This document shows, piece after piece, positions 46,374 through 56,499 of a stretch of 64,000 bases of DNA (the first letter of the stretch is position 1; every line of letters starts with the position of its first letter). Source of the DNA: Burkholderiales bacterium (GTDB lineage Bacteria > Pseudomonadota > Gammaproteobacteria > Burkholderiales > SG8-39); contig JADLAV010000020.1 of assembly GCA_020848075.1 (NCBI GenBank), forward strand, positions 1 through 64,000, written 5' to 3'. The notes under the pieces are model-generated. The model worked only from the letters and a program-made list of their open reading frames with translations. It did not search any database and was not told where the DNA came from. Made by a program: the position numbers and the translations under genes.

Positions 46374-46379
46374 CTCCAC

Positions 46380-47702
46380 CTACTCCACAAAGAGGGTGGC
46401 GGGGCATTCGAGCATGCGGCGCAGCGCCTGCACGAACCGCGCGGCGTCCATGCCGTCGACCACGCGATGGTCGAACGACGACGACAGGTTCATCAGCAGC
46501 CGCGGCACGACGGCGCCGGCGCGCATCGTCGGGCGCTCGACCATGCGGTTCACACCGATGATCGCGACTTCGGGGTGGTTGATCACCGGCGTCGAGACGA
46601 TGCCGCCGAGCGCGCCCAGACTGGTGATGGTGATGGTCGAGCCGGCGAGCTCGTCGCGCGTCGCGCGGCCGCTGCGCGCGGCTTCGGCCACGCGCGCGAT
46701 CTCGGCGGCGCTCGCCCAGAGGTCAAGGCTCTCCGCATGGCGGAGCACCGGCACCATCAGTCCCGACGCGGTCTGGGTCGCGATGCCGATGTGGACCGCC
46801 CCGTACCGGGTCACCACGCCGGCCTCGTCGTCGAAGCGCGCGTTGATCTGCGGAAACTCGCGCACCCCGCGGACCACCGCGCGCGCGAGCAGCGGCAACA
46901 GCGTGAGCCGGCCGCGCTCCTCGCCCCACCGCTCGTTCAGCTCCCGGCGCAGCGCCTCGAGCTCGGTGACGTCGATCTCCTCGACATAGGTGAAGTGCGG
47001 GATGCGGCGCTTGGCCTCCTGCATCTTCTGCGCGATCTTGCGGCGCAGGCCGATCACCGGAACCGCCTGCTCGTCGTCGCGTGACGCTAAGCCCGTGCCG
47101 CGCGCACCGAACGACGGTGCGGCGGCGCCCCCGGCATAGGCGTCCAGGTCTGCGTGAAGGACGCGCCCGGCGGGTCCGCTGCCGTGCACGAACTGCAGCG
47201 CGATCCCCGAATCCCAGGCACGGCGCCGCACCGACGGCGAAGCGAGAGGCTTCTCGCCGAGCCGTCGCCGGACCCCGGTCGCTGGCACGCGCGGCGCGGC
47301 GGCCGATCCTTCGCGCGGGGCGGCCGGTGCGCCGGCAGGCGAGGGCGGTATCGACACCGGGGGTGCGGGTGCCGCTGCCGTGGTTTGCGTAGCCGTGGCA
47401 GCCGCGGGCGGCGGAGCTTTCGGCGCGGCGGTCGCCGCGTCGTCGCCCACATTGCCCGCACCCTCGACCTCGATGCGGATCAGCTCGCCGCCGACCGGCA
47501 GCGTCTGCCCGACCGCGCCGTTCAGGGCGAGCACCTTGCCCGCGACCGGCGACGGAATCTCCACCGTCGCTTTGTCGGTCATCACGTCGGCTAGCATCTG
47601 ATCTTCCGCCACCGCTTCGCCCGGCTGCACATGCCAGGCGACGAGTTCCACCTCGGCGATGCCCTCGCCGATGTCGGGCACCTTGATCACGTGAACGCCC
47701 AT
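46380..47702 (-). CDS. bkdB: Branched-chain 2-oxoacid dehydrogenase E2 (dihydrolipoyl acyltransferase)
   Basis: This 440-residue core of the complex has one lipoyl domain (Lys 44 in MTDKATVEIP), a long Ala/Pro linker, a peripheral subunit-binding domain (SPSVRRRAWDSGI) and the catalytic domain with SFDHRVVDGMDAARF. It transfers acyl groups from E1 to CoA. The ATG at 47702 overlaps the E1beta stop by one base. The branched-chain assignment rests on the type of E1 next to it. Confidence 0.92.
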   Translation of the reverse strand: MGVHVIKVPDIGEGIAEVELVAWHVQPGEAVAEDQMLADVMTDKATVEIPSPVAGKVLALNGAVGQTLPVGGELIRIEVEGAGNVGDDAATAAPKAPPPAAATATQTTAAAPAPPVSIPPSPAGAPAAPREGSAAAPRVPATGVRRRLGEKPLASPSVRRRAWDSGIALQFVHGSGPAGRVLHADLDAYAGGAAAPSFGARGTGLASRDDEQAVPVIGLRRKIAQKMQEAKRRIPHFTYVEEIDVTELEALRRELNERWGEERGRLTLLPLLARAVVRGVREFPQINARFDDEAGVVTRYGAVHIGIATQTASGLMVPVLRHAESLDLWASAAEIARVAEAARSGRATRDELAGSTITITSLGALGGIVSTPVINHPEVAIIGVNRMVERPTMRAGAVVPRLLMNLSSSFDHRVVDGMDAARFVQALRRMLECPATLFVE

Positions 47703-48742
47703 CACGCCTCCATCGCGCGTCGCAGCGCGGCGGCGACCCGCGCCGGACCGGGGAAGTAGGCCCACTCCTGCGCGTGCGGGTAGGGCGTGTCCCAGCCGGT
47801 GACCCGCTCGATCGGCGTCTCGAGGTGGTAGAAGCAGTGCTCCTGCACCAGCGCCGCCAGCTCGCCGCCGAAGCCGCCGGTGCGCGTAGCCTCGTGCACG
47901 ACCACGCAGCGCCCGGTCTTCTTCACCGAAGCGACGATGGTGTCGAGGTCGAGCGGCCACAGGCTGCGCAGGTCGATGATTTCGGCGTCGATGCTCGATT
48001 CGAGCGCCGCGGCCTCCGACACGAACACCATGGTGCCGTAGGCGAGCACCGTCACCTGCGCTCCGGCGCGGTACACCGCGGCCGATTCCAGCGGCACCGT
48101 GTAGTAACCCTCGGGTACCTCGCCCATCGGGTGCTTGGACCAGGGCACCAGCGGCTTGTCGTGGTGCCCGTCGAATGGCCCGTTGTAGAGTCGCTTCGGC
48201 TCGAGGAAGATCACCGGGTCGTCGTTCTCGATGGAGGCGATCAGCAGCCCCTTCGCATCGTACGGATTCGACGGCATCACGGTGCGCAGCCCCGCGACGT
48301 GGGTGAACAGCGCCTCCGGGCTCTGGCTGTGCGTCTGCCCGCCGTAGATGCCGCCGCCGCAGGGCATGCGGATGGTGAGCGGCGCGGTGAAGTCGCCGAC
48401 CGAGCGGTAGCGCAGCCGCGCGGCTTCGGAGACGATCTGGTCGTACGCCGGGTACATGTAGTCGGCGAACTGCAGCTCGACCACCGGGCGCAGCCCGTAG
48501 GCGCCCATGCCGACCGCGGTGCCGACGATGCCGCCCTCCGAGATCGGCGCGTCGAACACGCGCGAGTTGCCGTATTTCGCCTGCAGCCCCTCGGTGCAGC
48601 GGAACACGCCGCCGAAGTAGCCGACGTCCTGGCCGTAGACGATCACGTTGTCGTCGCGCGCGAGCATCACGTCCATCGCCGAGCGCAGCGCCTCGATCAT
48701 CGTCATCGGCGTCTTGCGCAGCGCATCGCTCGCGTGGCTCAT
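47702..48742 (-). CDS. bkdA2: Branched-chain 2-oxoacid dehydrogenase E1 beta subunit
   Basis: This 346-residue subunit forms the thiamine diphosphate site with E1alpha. VYGQDVGYFGGVFRCTEGL, RVFDAPISEGGIVGTAVGMG and MPCGGGIYGGQTHSQSPEAL are characteristic, as is LEPKRLYNGPFDGHHDKP, which points to the branched-chain rather than the pyruvate enzyme. It lies two bases downstream of E1alpha. Confidence 0.93.
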   Translation of the reverse strand: MSHASDALRKTPMTMIEALRSAMDVMLARDDNVIVYGQDVGYFGGVFRCTEGLQAKYGNSRVFDAPISEGGIVGTAVGMGAYGLRPVVELQFADYMYPAYDQIVSEAARLRYRSVGDFTAPLTIRMPCGGGIYGGQTHSQSPEALFTHVAGLRTVMPSNPYDAKGLLIASIENDDPVIFLEPKRLYNGPFDGHHDKPLVPWSKHPMGEVPEGYYTVPLESAAVYRAGAQVTVLAYGTMVFVSEAAALESSIDAEIIDLRSLWPLDLDTIVASVKKTGRCVVVHEATRTGGFGGELAALVQEHCFYHLETPIERVTGWDTPYPHAQEWAYFPGPARVAAALRRAMEA

Positions 48743-48744
48743 GC

Positions 48745-50282
<1,538 letters not shown>

Positions 50283-51168
50283 TGAGTGCGCGCGCGTTCG
50301 AGGGCGGCCTGCTCGCGGATGATCTCGGCGAGGCGCCGCGTGCCCGGACCGGCCGCATCGGGGTCGGCGAAGATGAGGTAGAGCTCGACGTAGCGCTCGG
50401 CGCCTTCGCGCAGGAGCAACGGCTTGAGCGTCCCCTGCGCCAGGTCATCGCGAATTCTCTCTTCGGGCATCCAGGCGTAGCCGTGACCGGTGCGCACGGC
50501 CTCGAGCGAGGTCGCCATGTGGCTCACCGTCCAGCGCTGCGTCGCTTCCACCGTGGGGCGCGTCGCGCGCGCGCCGCTCGACTCCCGCACGATCAGCTGG
50601 CGATGGGCGCGCAAGTCCTGCAGCGAGAGCTTGCGCCCGAGCCGATGCAACGCATGGTCCCGATGCGCGACCAGCAGGAAGCGCAGCCGCATGAGGGAAT
50701 CGCCCAGGAATCCGGGAGGCACCATCCCGGAGATCGCGAGATCGGCTTGACGCCGCACCAGCGCTTCGGGCGTGCCGCCGAGCACCGATTCGATCACTTC
50801 GATCCGGGTATGCGGGCTCTCGGCGCCGAAGCGCGCGAGGCACTGGAGGAGGAGCGCGCTCGGAAAGACGATCTCGGCCGCGATCCCGATCTCGGCTTCC
50901 CATCCCGCGGAAAGCGTGCGCCCGATGCGCTCCAGCGCGCCGGCCTCTTCGAGCAGCGCCCGGGCGCGCCTGACGAGGAGCTCGCCGGTCGGTGTCAGCA
51001 CCGCCTTGCGCCCGCGGATCTCGAAGGCCTTCACGCCGAGCCGAGACTCGAGCTTCTGCACCGCGTAGGTGACGGCGGACTGACTCTTGTGAAGCCGCGC
51101 CGAGGCCTGCGCATAGCCGCCGGCATCGACCACCGCCACCAGCGCCCGCCATTGATCCAAGGAGATCA

Positions 51169-51189
51169 TTTATCTATTTTACTGATAAA
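51169..51189. promoter_or_regulatory. LysR-type operator (ATC-N9-GAT) in the lysR-doxX intergenic region
   Basis: TTTATC (51169-51174) and GATAAA (51184-51189) are perfectly complementary arms. The inner part, ATC-N9-GAT, has the length and symmetry of a classic LysR-family site. It is AT-rich in a GC-rich genome and touches the lysR start codon, so it also suits autorepression. Confidence 0.6.
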
Positions 51190-51270
51190 AACAAGCATGT
51201 TTTTGCGCTTTTCAATCTCAGGAATGAACCTTCAAAATGACGCATTCCGAACCTCGAGAGGAGCTTTCCC

Positions 51271-51690
51271 GTGAACACCGTCTCGCGCAACATCGCCGAC
51301 CTCCTCGGGCGCATCCTGATGGCGGCGATCTTTCTCGTCGCGGGCGCCGGCAAGATCGGCGCCTACGCCGGCACGCAAGGCTATATGCAAGGGCATGGGC
51401 TGGCCGGGGCGCTGCTCCCGCTCGTCATCGCGGTCGAGATCGGCGGAGCGTTCATGATCCTGACGGGCGCATGGACGCGCATCGCCGCGCTCGCGCTCGC
51501 CGGGTTCAGCGCCCTCGCCGCGGTGATCTTCCACGCCGACATCGGCGACGCGATGCAACAGATCCATTTCCTGAAGAACCTGGCGATCGCCGGCGGCTTC
51601 CTGCTGCTCGCCGCGAACGGTGCGGGCGCGTGGAGCGTCGATGCTCGCCGCGCGCCGGCGATCGGCGAGCTACGGAGGGCCTTGCCGTGA
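51271..51690 (+). CDS. DoxX-family membrane protein
   Basis: This 139-residue protein has four predicted helices. RILMAAIFLVAGAGKIGAYAGT and AVEIGGAFMILTGAWTRIAALALA are typical of DoxX, linked in other bacteria to redox stress at the membrane. It starts at GTG 51271 after GAGAGGAG. Its stop overlaps the pirin start (GTGA). Confidence 0.85.
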   Translation: MNTVSRNIADLLGRILMAAIFLVAGAGKIGAYAGTQGYMQGHGLAGALLPLVIAVEIGGAFMILTGAWTRIAALALAGFSALAAVIFHADIGDAMQQIHFLKNLAIAGGFLLLAANGAGAWSVDARRAPAIGELRRALP

Positions 51691-52541
51691 CGAATCGCAC
51701 GCTGCAACAGGTCATCCAGTCGATTCCCGCGTCCGACGGCGCCGGCGTCAAGCTGCGTCGCAGCCTCGGGTCGCAGCAGGGCCTGCGAGTCGATCCGTTC
51801 CTCATGCTCGACGAGTTCTCCTCGGAGAATCCGGACGATTACGTCGCCGGCTTTCCGGCGCATCCGCACCGTGGCTTCGAGACCGTGACCTACCTCGTCG
51901 ACGGGCACATGCTGCACGAGGATCACCTCGGGCACCGCGGGGACCTGCGCAGCGGCGGCGTGCAATGGATGAGCGCAGGCCGCGGTATCGTGCACTCGGA
52001 AATGCCGCAGCAGGAGCGCGGCCGCATGCGCGGCTTTCAGCTCTGGATCAACCTGCCCGCGCGCGAGAAGATGAAGCCGCCCGCCTACCGCGATCTGCAA
52101 CCCGAGGAGATCCCGGTCGTCGATCTGCCCGGCGGCGGGCGCGTCAAGGTGATCGCGGGAGTGGCGAGGGTGGAGGGCCGCGAGACGCGGGGCCCGATTG
52201 CGGGCCTCACCACCGATCCGCTCTACCTGGACGTCGCGCTTCCGGCCGGCGCGAGCTTCGCGCAGCCCGTGAGCGGCGGCTACAGCGCCTTCGTGTATTC
52301 CTACGAAGGGGGCGTGACGATCGCGGGCGCTCGCCTGCCCGCGCACAGCGCCGGCGTGCTCGGCGCGGGCGAGGAGGTCGAGGTGGCCGCGGGCGGAGAA
52401 GGCGCGCGCTTCCTGCTGCTTGCCGGCCGGCCGCTCGGTGAGCCGATCGTGCAGTACGGACCCTTCGTCATGAACACGCGCGCGGAGATCGAGCAGGCGA
52501 TCCGCGACTACCAGAGCGGCGAGCTGGTGCGCGCCGCCTGA
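51687..52541 (+). CDS. Pirin-family protein
   Basis: This 284-residue bicupin has FPAHPHRGFETVTYLVDGHMLHEDHLGHRG with the three N-terminal metal-binding histidines, and GGVQWMSAGRGIVHSEMP with the conserved Glu. Bacterial pirins act as quercetinase-like dioxygenases or redox sensors. It starts at GTG 51687, translationally coupled to doxX. A LysR-DoxX-pirin trio is a common arrangement in proteobacteria. Confidence 0.9.
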   Translation: MTNRTLQQVIQSIPASDGAGVKLRRSLGSQQGLRVDPFLMLDEFSSENPDDYVAGFPAHPHRGFETVTYLVDGHMLHEDHLGHRGDLRSGGVQWMSAGRGIVHSEMPQQERGRMRGFQLWINLPAREKMKPPAYRDLQPEEIPVVDLPGGGRVKVIAGVARVEGRETRGPIAGLTTDPLYLDVALPAGASFAQPVSGGYSAFVYSYEGGVTIAGARLPAHSAGVLGAGEEVEVAAGGEGARFLLLAGRPLGEPIVQYGPFVMNTRAEIEQAIRDYQSGELVRAA

Positions 52542-52665
52542 GCGCGTCGAACCCGCCGGCGTCCGCCCGCACGACGTCGAGGAGCAGGAGCCGGGCGCCT
52601 CGGCACGCGCCGAGGACGACGTGGTTCTTGGCGGTCTGCGGCCGGACGCCCGTCGGTGGTGCGCA

Positions 52666-52704
52666 TTGACGGCCATCTTGGCGTGGGGTAGATTGCGCGC
52701 GCAA
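52666..52704 (+). promoter_or_regulatory. Predicted promoter of the molybdenum-hydroxylase operon with overlapping palindrome
   Basis: TTGACG (52666-52671) and TAGATT (52689-52694) are separated by 17 bp, a good sigma-70 layout. TTGCGCGCGCAA (52693-52704), a perfect 12-bp palindrome, overlaps the end of the -10 box and the likely start site. A repressor binding there would block transcription. Its 2-bp centre makes it different from the TTGCG-N4-CGCAA sites. Confidence 0.5.
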
Positions 52705-52768
52705 CCTGAATGAAGCGACGGCTTCATTTCCGGTGCCGCGCGCGGGCACGCCTTGGGGGCTCTTCGCA

Positions 52769-53704
52769 GTGATCGGCAGCTGGCAGCAGGCCCACGAATC
52801 CGGCGGCGGTGCGCCGCGCTACGAGCGCCCTGCCGATCTCGACGCCGCCCTGCGCCGGCTCGCCGAGGGCGGGTGGACGCCGCTGGCCGGCGGCACCGAT
52901 CTCTATCCCGCACACGTTGGCCGCGCGGTTCGCGAATCGCTCCTCGACCTCTCTCGGCTCGATGCTCTGCGCGGCGTGCGGCCGTTTGGCCGAGCCGAGG
53001 CCGCCGGCTGGCACATCGGCGCGCTCACCACCTGGTCCGAGCTCGCGCGTGCGCCGCTCGAGCGCTCGCTGGCGGCGTTGCGGCAGGCAGCGCGAGAGGT
53101 GGGGGGCGTGCAGATCCAGAACCAGGCGACGATCGGCGGAAACCTGTGCAATGCGTCGCCGGCAGCCGACGGCGTGCCGGCGTTGCTCGCACTGGATGCG
53201 CGGGTCGAACTCGCCAGCGTGCGCGGACGGCGCGAGCTGCCGCTCGATGCGTTCGTGCTCGGCAACCGGCGCACCGCGATCGCGCCCGACGAACTGCTGA
53301 CCGCGGTGATGGTTCCGCGCCGCTCGCCGCGCGCGCGGTCGCGTTTCGTCAAGCTGGGGTCCAGGCGCTACCTGGTGGTCTCGATCGTGATGGCGGCGGC
53401 GGGGGTGGATGTCGACGAGAACGATTGCGTGTCGCGTTGTGCGGTCGCGGTGGGCGCCTGTTCGGCCGCCGCCGTGCGTTTGCCGGCGGTCGAGGCGGCC
53501 ATGAGCGGGGTGCCGCGCGCTGCGCTGGCCGCGCGCCTCGACGCGCTTTCGCCCGCCGAGGCGTTCGCACCGCTCGCGCCGATCGATGACGTGCGCGGCA
53601 CGGCGGCATACCGTCGTCACGCCGCCATCGAACTGGTGCGCCGGATTCTCGCCGAGCTCGCGAGCGACGAAGCGGTCGGCGTCGAGCTGGGAGGTGCGCG
53701 ATGA
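52769..53704 (+). CDS. Molybdenum hydroxylase FAD-binding subunit (CoxM/XdhB-like)
   Basis: This 311-residue flavoprotein subunit has AGGTDLYPAHVG and QATIGGNLCNASPAAD, the two FAD-binding motifs of the CoxM family. It takes electrons from the Fe-S part of the partner and gives them to an external acceptor. GTG 52769 is preferred because GGGGG lies ten bases upstream; GTG 52733 would add 12 residues. Its stop overlaps the next ATG. It opens a long operon. Confidence 0.9.
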   Translation: MIGSWQQAHESGGGAPRYERPADLDAALRRLAEGGWTPLAGGTDLYPAHVGRAVRESLLDLSRLDALRGVRPFGRAEAAGWHIGALTTWSELARAPLERSLAALRQAAREVGGVQIQNQATIGGNLCNASPAADGVPALLALDARVELASVRGRRELPLDAFVLGNRRTAIAPDELLTAVMVPRRSPRARSRFVKLGSRRYLVVSIVMAAAGVDVDENDCVSRCAVAVGACSAAAVRLPAVEAAMSGVPRAALAARLDALSPAEAFAPLAPIDDVRGTAAYRRHAAIELVRRILAELASDEAVGVELGGAR

Positions 53705-56499
53705 ACCGGCGCGAGACAGGCCTCGCGGGCGGGACGCAGGTGCAGCCGATCCGCTTCGAAGTCAACGGCGAGGCGGTGGCCGTGCGTGCCGCGCCGGCAA
53801 CGCGGCTGTCCGATTGTCTGCGCGACGAACTGGGCCTGACCGGCACGAAGATCGGCTGCCAGGCGGGCGATTGCGGGGCCTGCACGGTGCTGCTCGATGG
53901 CCAGCAGGTGTGTGCGTGCCTGGTGCCGGTGGGCCAGTGCGGCGGGCGGACCGTGACCACGGTCGAGTCGCTGGCAGCCGCCGCTTCGGGATCGCAGGCC
54001 GCGGCGCTGCGCAGGGCCTTCATCGACCACGGTGCCGCGCAGTGCGGTATCTGCACGCCCGGAATGCTGATGGCGAGCCTCGACGTGCTACGCCGTCATC
54101 CGCAGCCCACCGAGCAGCAGGTGCGCGACGGCATCGGCGGCGTGCTGTGCCGGTGCACCGGGTATCTCAAGATCGTCCAGGCCGTGCTGGCGGCATCGGC
54201 TGCGGCCTCTGCGCCGAGAGCGGCGCCGCAGACGCCGCCCGCCGGAGGCGCGGTCGGCGCGCGCCTGGCGGGCGTGGATGCCGCCGAAAAGGTCGACGGA
54301 CGCCTCGCGTACGGGGCCGACCGCGCGCCGGCGGACGCCTGCTGGCTGAAGGTGGTGCGTTCGCCCCACGCTTCGGCGAGCTTCGACTACGGCGATCTCG
54401 ACGGTTTCGTGGCCGCCCGTCCGGGCGTTCTCGGCGTGGTGACCGCCGCCGACATTCCCAACAACCGCTTTGCGATCTTCGCCGCCCTGCGCGATCAGCC
54501 GGCGATTGCCGAGCGGCACGTGCGCGGGCGCGGCGAAGCGGTGCTGGTGCTGGTGGGCGAACGCGAGGCGCTCGAGGCGATCGACGCCGCCTCGGTGCCG
54601 ATCCGCTGGCAGCCGCGCACGCCGCTGGATACGCCCGAGGCAGCGCTCGCACCCGGTGCGCCGGTGCTGCACGAGCGCTTCCCCGACAATGTGTTGTGCC
54701 GCGGCCGCGTGGTGCGTGGCGACGTCGATGCGGCGCTCGCCGGCGCCGCGGTGTCGGCGAGCGCGACGATGCGCACCGCGCACGTCGAGCACGCCTACAT
54801 CGAACCCGAGGCCGGTTACGCGCGGTGGTCGCGCGAAGACGGCGTCGAGCGGCTCACCGTGTTCGCATGCACGCAGACCCCGTACATGGATCGCGACGAG
54901 CTCGCGTGGATGTTCGGGTTGCAACCGGCGCAGGTACGCATCGTGCCTTCGGGAATCGGCGGCGGCTTCGGCGGCAAGCTCGACGTCTCGATCCAGCCGC
55001 TGCTGGCGGCCGCTGCACGCAAGTTCGGGCGTCCCGCGCGCATCGTCTATACGCGGCCCGAGTCGATGGCGTCGACCACCAAGCGGCATCCGGCGCGCAT
55101 GAAGGCCACGCTGGCGGCCGATTCCGCGGGCCGGTTGCTCGCTTACGATTTCCATGGCGACTTCGATACCGGTGCGTATTCGTCGTGGGGCCCTACGGTC
55201 GCCAACCGGGTGCCGATCCACGCCACCGGGCCGTACCGGGTGGCGGCGGTGCGGGCGCTCACGCGTGCCGTTTACACGAACAATCCGATCGGCGGAGCGT
55301 TCCGCGGCTTCGGGGTGCCGCAGTCGACGCTGCTCGGGGAGATGCTCGTCGACATGCTCGCGCAGCGCCTCGGCACCGATCCGCTCGAATACCGCCACGC
55401 GCAGGCGCTGCGCGCCGGCGATCTCACGCCCACCGGGCAGCAACTCGCCGCCAGCGTGGGCCTGCGCGCCTGCCTCGACGCGCTGCGGCCGCACTGGAAC
55501 GAAGCGCGTGCCCGCGCGGAGGCGTTTCGCGGCGCGAACAAGCGCCGCGGCGCCGGCATCGCCTGCATGTGGTACGGGATCGGCAACACCGTGATCGCGA
55601 ATCCGTCGTCGATGCAGGTCGGGCTGCGGCGCGACGGCCGCTTCATGCTGTACAACGGCGCGGTCGACATCGGCCAGGGCAGCTCGACGATCATCGCGCA
55701 GATCTGCGCAGACGCGCTCGGCATGCCGGTGGCGCTCGTCGATCAGTGCGACCCCGACACCGACCTCACGCTCGATGCGGGCAAGACTTCGGCATCGCGC
55801 CAGACCTTCGTGTCGGGCAATGCGGCGAAAGCGGCCGGGGCCGACCTGCGCGCGCGCCTGCTCTCGGTGCTGGGTCTGCCGGCGCACGCTCGGCTCGCGC
55901 TCGACGGTGGCCGGCTCGTCGGCGAGACCGACGGGCAGCGCGCTGCGCTCGACCTCGCCCGCCTCCCCGTGGACGAGCGCGGCGACGTCGCGCTCGGCAG
56001 CGGTTACTTCGATCCGCCAACGGTGCCGCTCGACGCCGACGGCCAGGGCGTGCCCTATGCGACCTACGGCTTCGCGGCGCAGTTCGCCGAAGTCGAGGTC
56101 GATCTCGCCCTGGGCACCGTGCGCGTGCTGTCGATCCACGCGGCGCACGACGTGGGGCGCGCGATCAACCCCACGCAGGTGGAAGGACAGATCCACGGCG
56201 GCATCGCCCAGGGACTCGGCTTGGCGCTGATGGAGGAATACCACGCCGGACGCACCGACAACCTCCACGACTATCTCATCCCGACCGCCGGCGACATCCC
56301 GCCGATCGCGGTGCACCTGATCGAAGACCCCGAGCCCCTCGGCCCCTATGGAGCAAAGGGGGTGGGCGAGCCGGCGCTCGTGGCTACCGCGCCGGCGATC
56401 CTGAACGCGATCCATCACGCGACCGGCGTGCGCCTGACCGAAGTGCCGGTGGCGCCGCACCGGCTGCGCCAGGCGCTCGAGGAGGCGGGCTCCCGATGA
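53701..56499 (+). CDS. Fused [2Fe-2S] and molybdopterin subunit of a molybdenum hydroxylase
   Basis: This 932-residue enzyme hydroxylates an aldehyde or aromatic N-heterocycle using water. Residues 1 to about 170 are the two-cluster Fe-S module (CQAGDCGACTVLLDG; CGICTPGMLM; CRCTGYLKIV). From about 185 on comes the molybdenum module with GGGFGGKLDVS, the switch region RGFGVPQS, and GAKGVGEPAL near the C-terminus with the catalytic Glu. The small and large subunits are usually separate; here they are one chain, as in aldehyde oxidoreductase of sulfate reducers. It is coupled to genes on both sides by ATGA overlaps. Confidence 0.92.
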   Translation: MNRRETGLAGGTQVQPIRFEVNGEAVAVRAAPATRLSDCLRDELGLTGTKIGCQAGDCGACTVLLDGQQVCACLVPVGQCGGRTVTTVESLAAAASGSQAAALRRAFIDHGAAQCGICTPGMLMASLDVLRRHPQPTEQQVRDGIGGVLCRCTGYLKIVQAVLAASAAASAPRAAPQTPPAGGAVGARLAGVDAAEKVDGRLAYGADRAPADACWLKVVRSPHASASFDYGDLDGFVAARPGVLGVVTAADIPNNRFAIFAALRDQPAIAERHVRGRGEAVLVLVGEREALEAIDAASVPIRWQPRTPLDTPEAALAPGAPVLHERFPDNVLCRGRVVRGDVDAALAGAAVSASATMRTAHVEHAYIEPEAGYARWSREDGVERLTVFACTQTPYMDRDELAWMFGLQPAQVRIVPSGIGGGFGGKLDVSIQPLLAAAARKFGRPARIVYTRPESMASTTKRHPARMKATLAADSAGRLLAYDFHGDFDTGAYSSWGPTVANRVPIHATGPYRVAAVRALTRAVYTNNPIGGAFRGFGVPQSTLLGEMLVDMLAQRLGTDPLEYRHAQALRAGDLTPTGQQLAASVGLRACLDALRPHWNEARARAEAFRGANKRRGAGIACMWYGIGNTVIANPSSMQVGLRRDGRFMLYNGAVDIGQGSSTIIAQICADALGMPVALVDQCDPDTDLTLDAGKTSASRQTFVSGNAAKAAGADLRARLLSVLGLPAHARLALDGGRLVGETDGQRAALDLARLPVDERGDVALGSGYFDPPTVPLDADGQGVPYATYGFAAQFAEVEVDLALGTVRVLSIHAAHDVGRAINPTQVEGQIHGGIAQGLGLALMEEYHAGRTDNLHDYLIPTAGDIPPIAVHLIEDPEPLGPYGAKGVGEPALVATAPAILNAIHHATGVRLTEVPVAPHRLRQALEEAGSR

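Noticed and set aside
52693-52704. Palindrome TTGCGCGCGCAA as another NnrR/FNR site
   Set aside because: Its half-sites are 2 bp too close for a Crp/Fnr dimer (12 bp total instead of 14), so it is treated as a separate operator candidate.
54088-56460. A 790-codon minus-strand frame
   Set aside because: It is antisense to the molybdenum hydroxylase, with no recognisable domain and no ribosome site.
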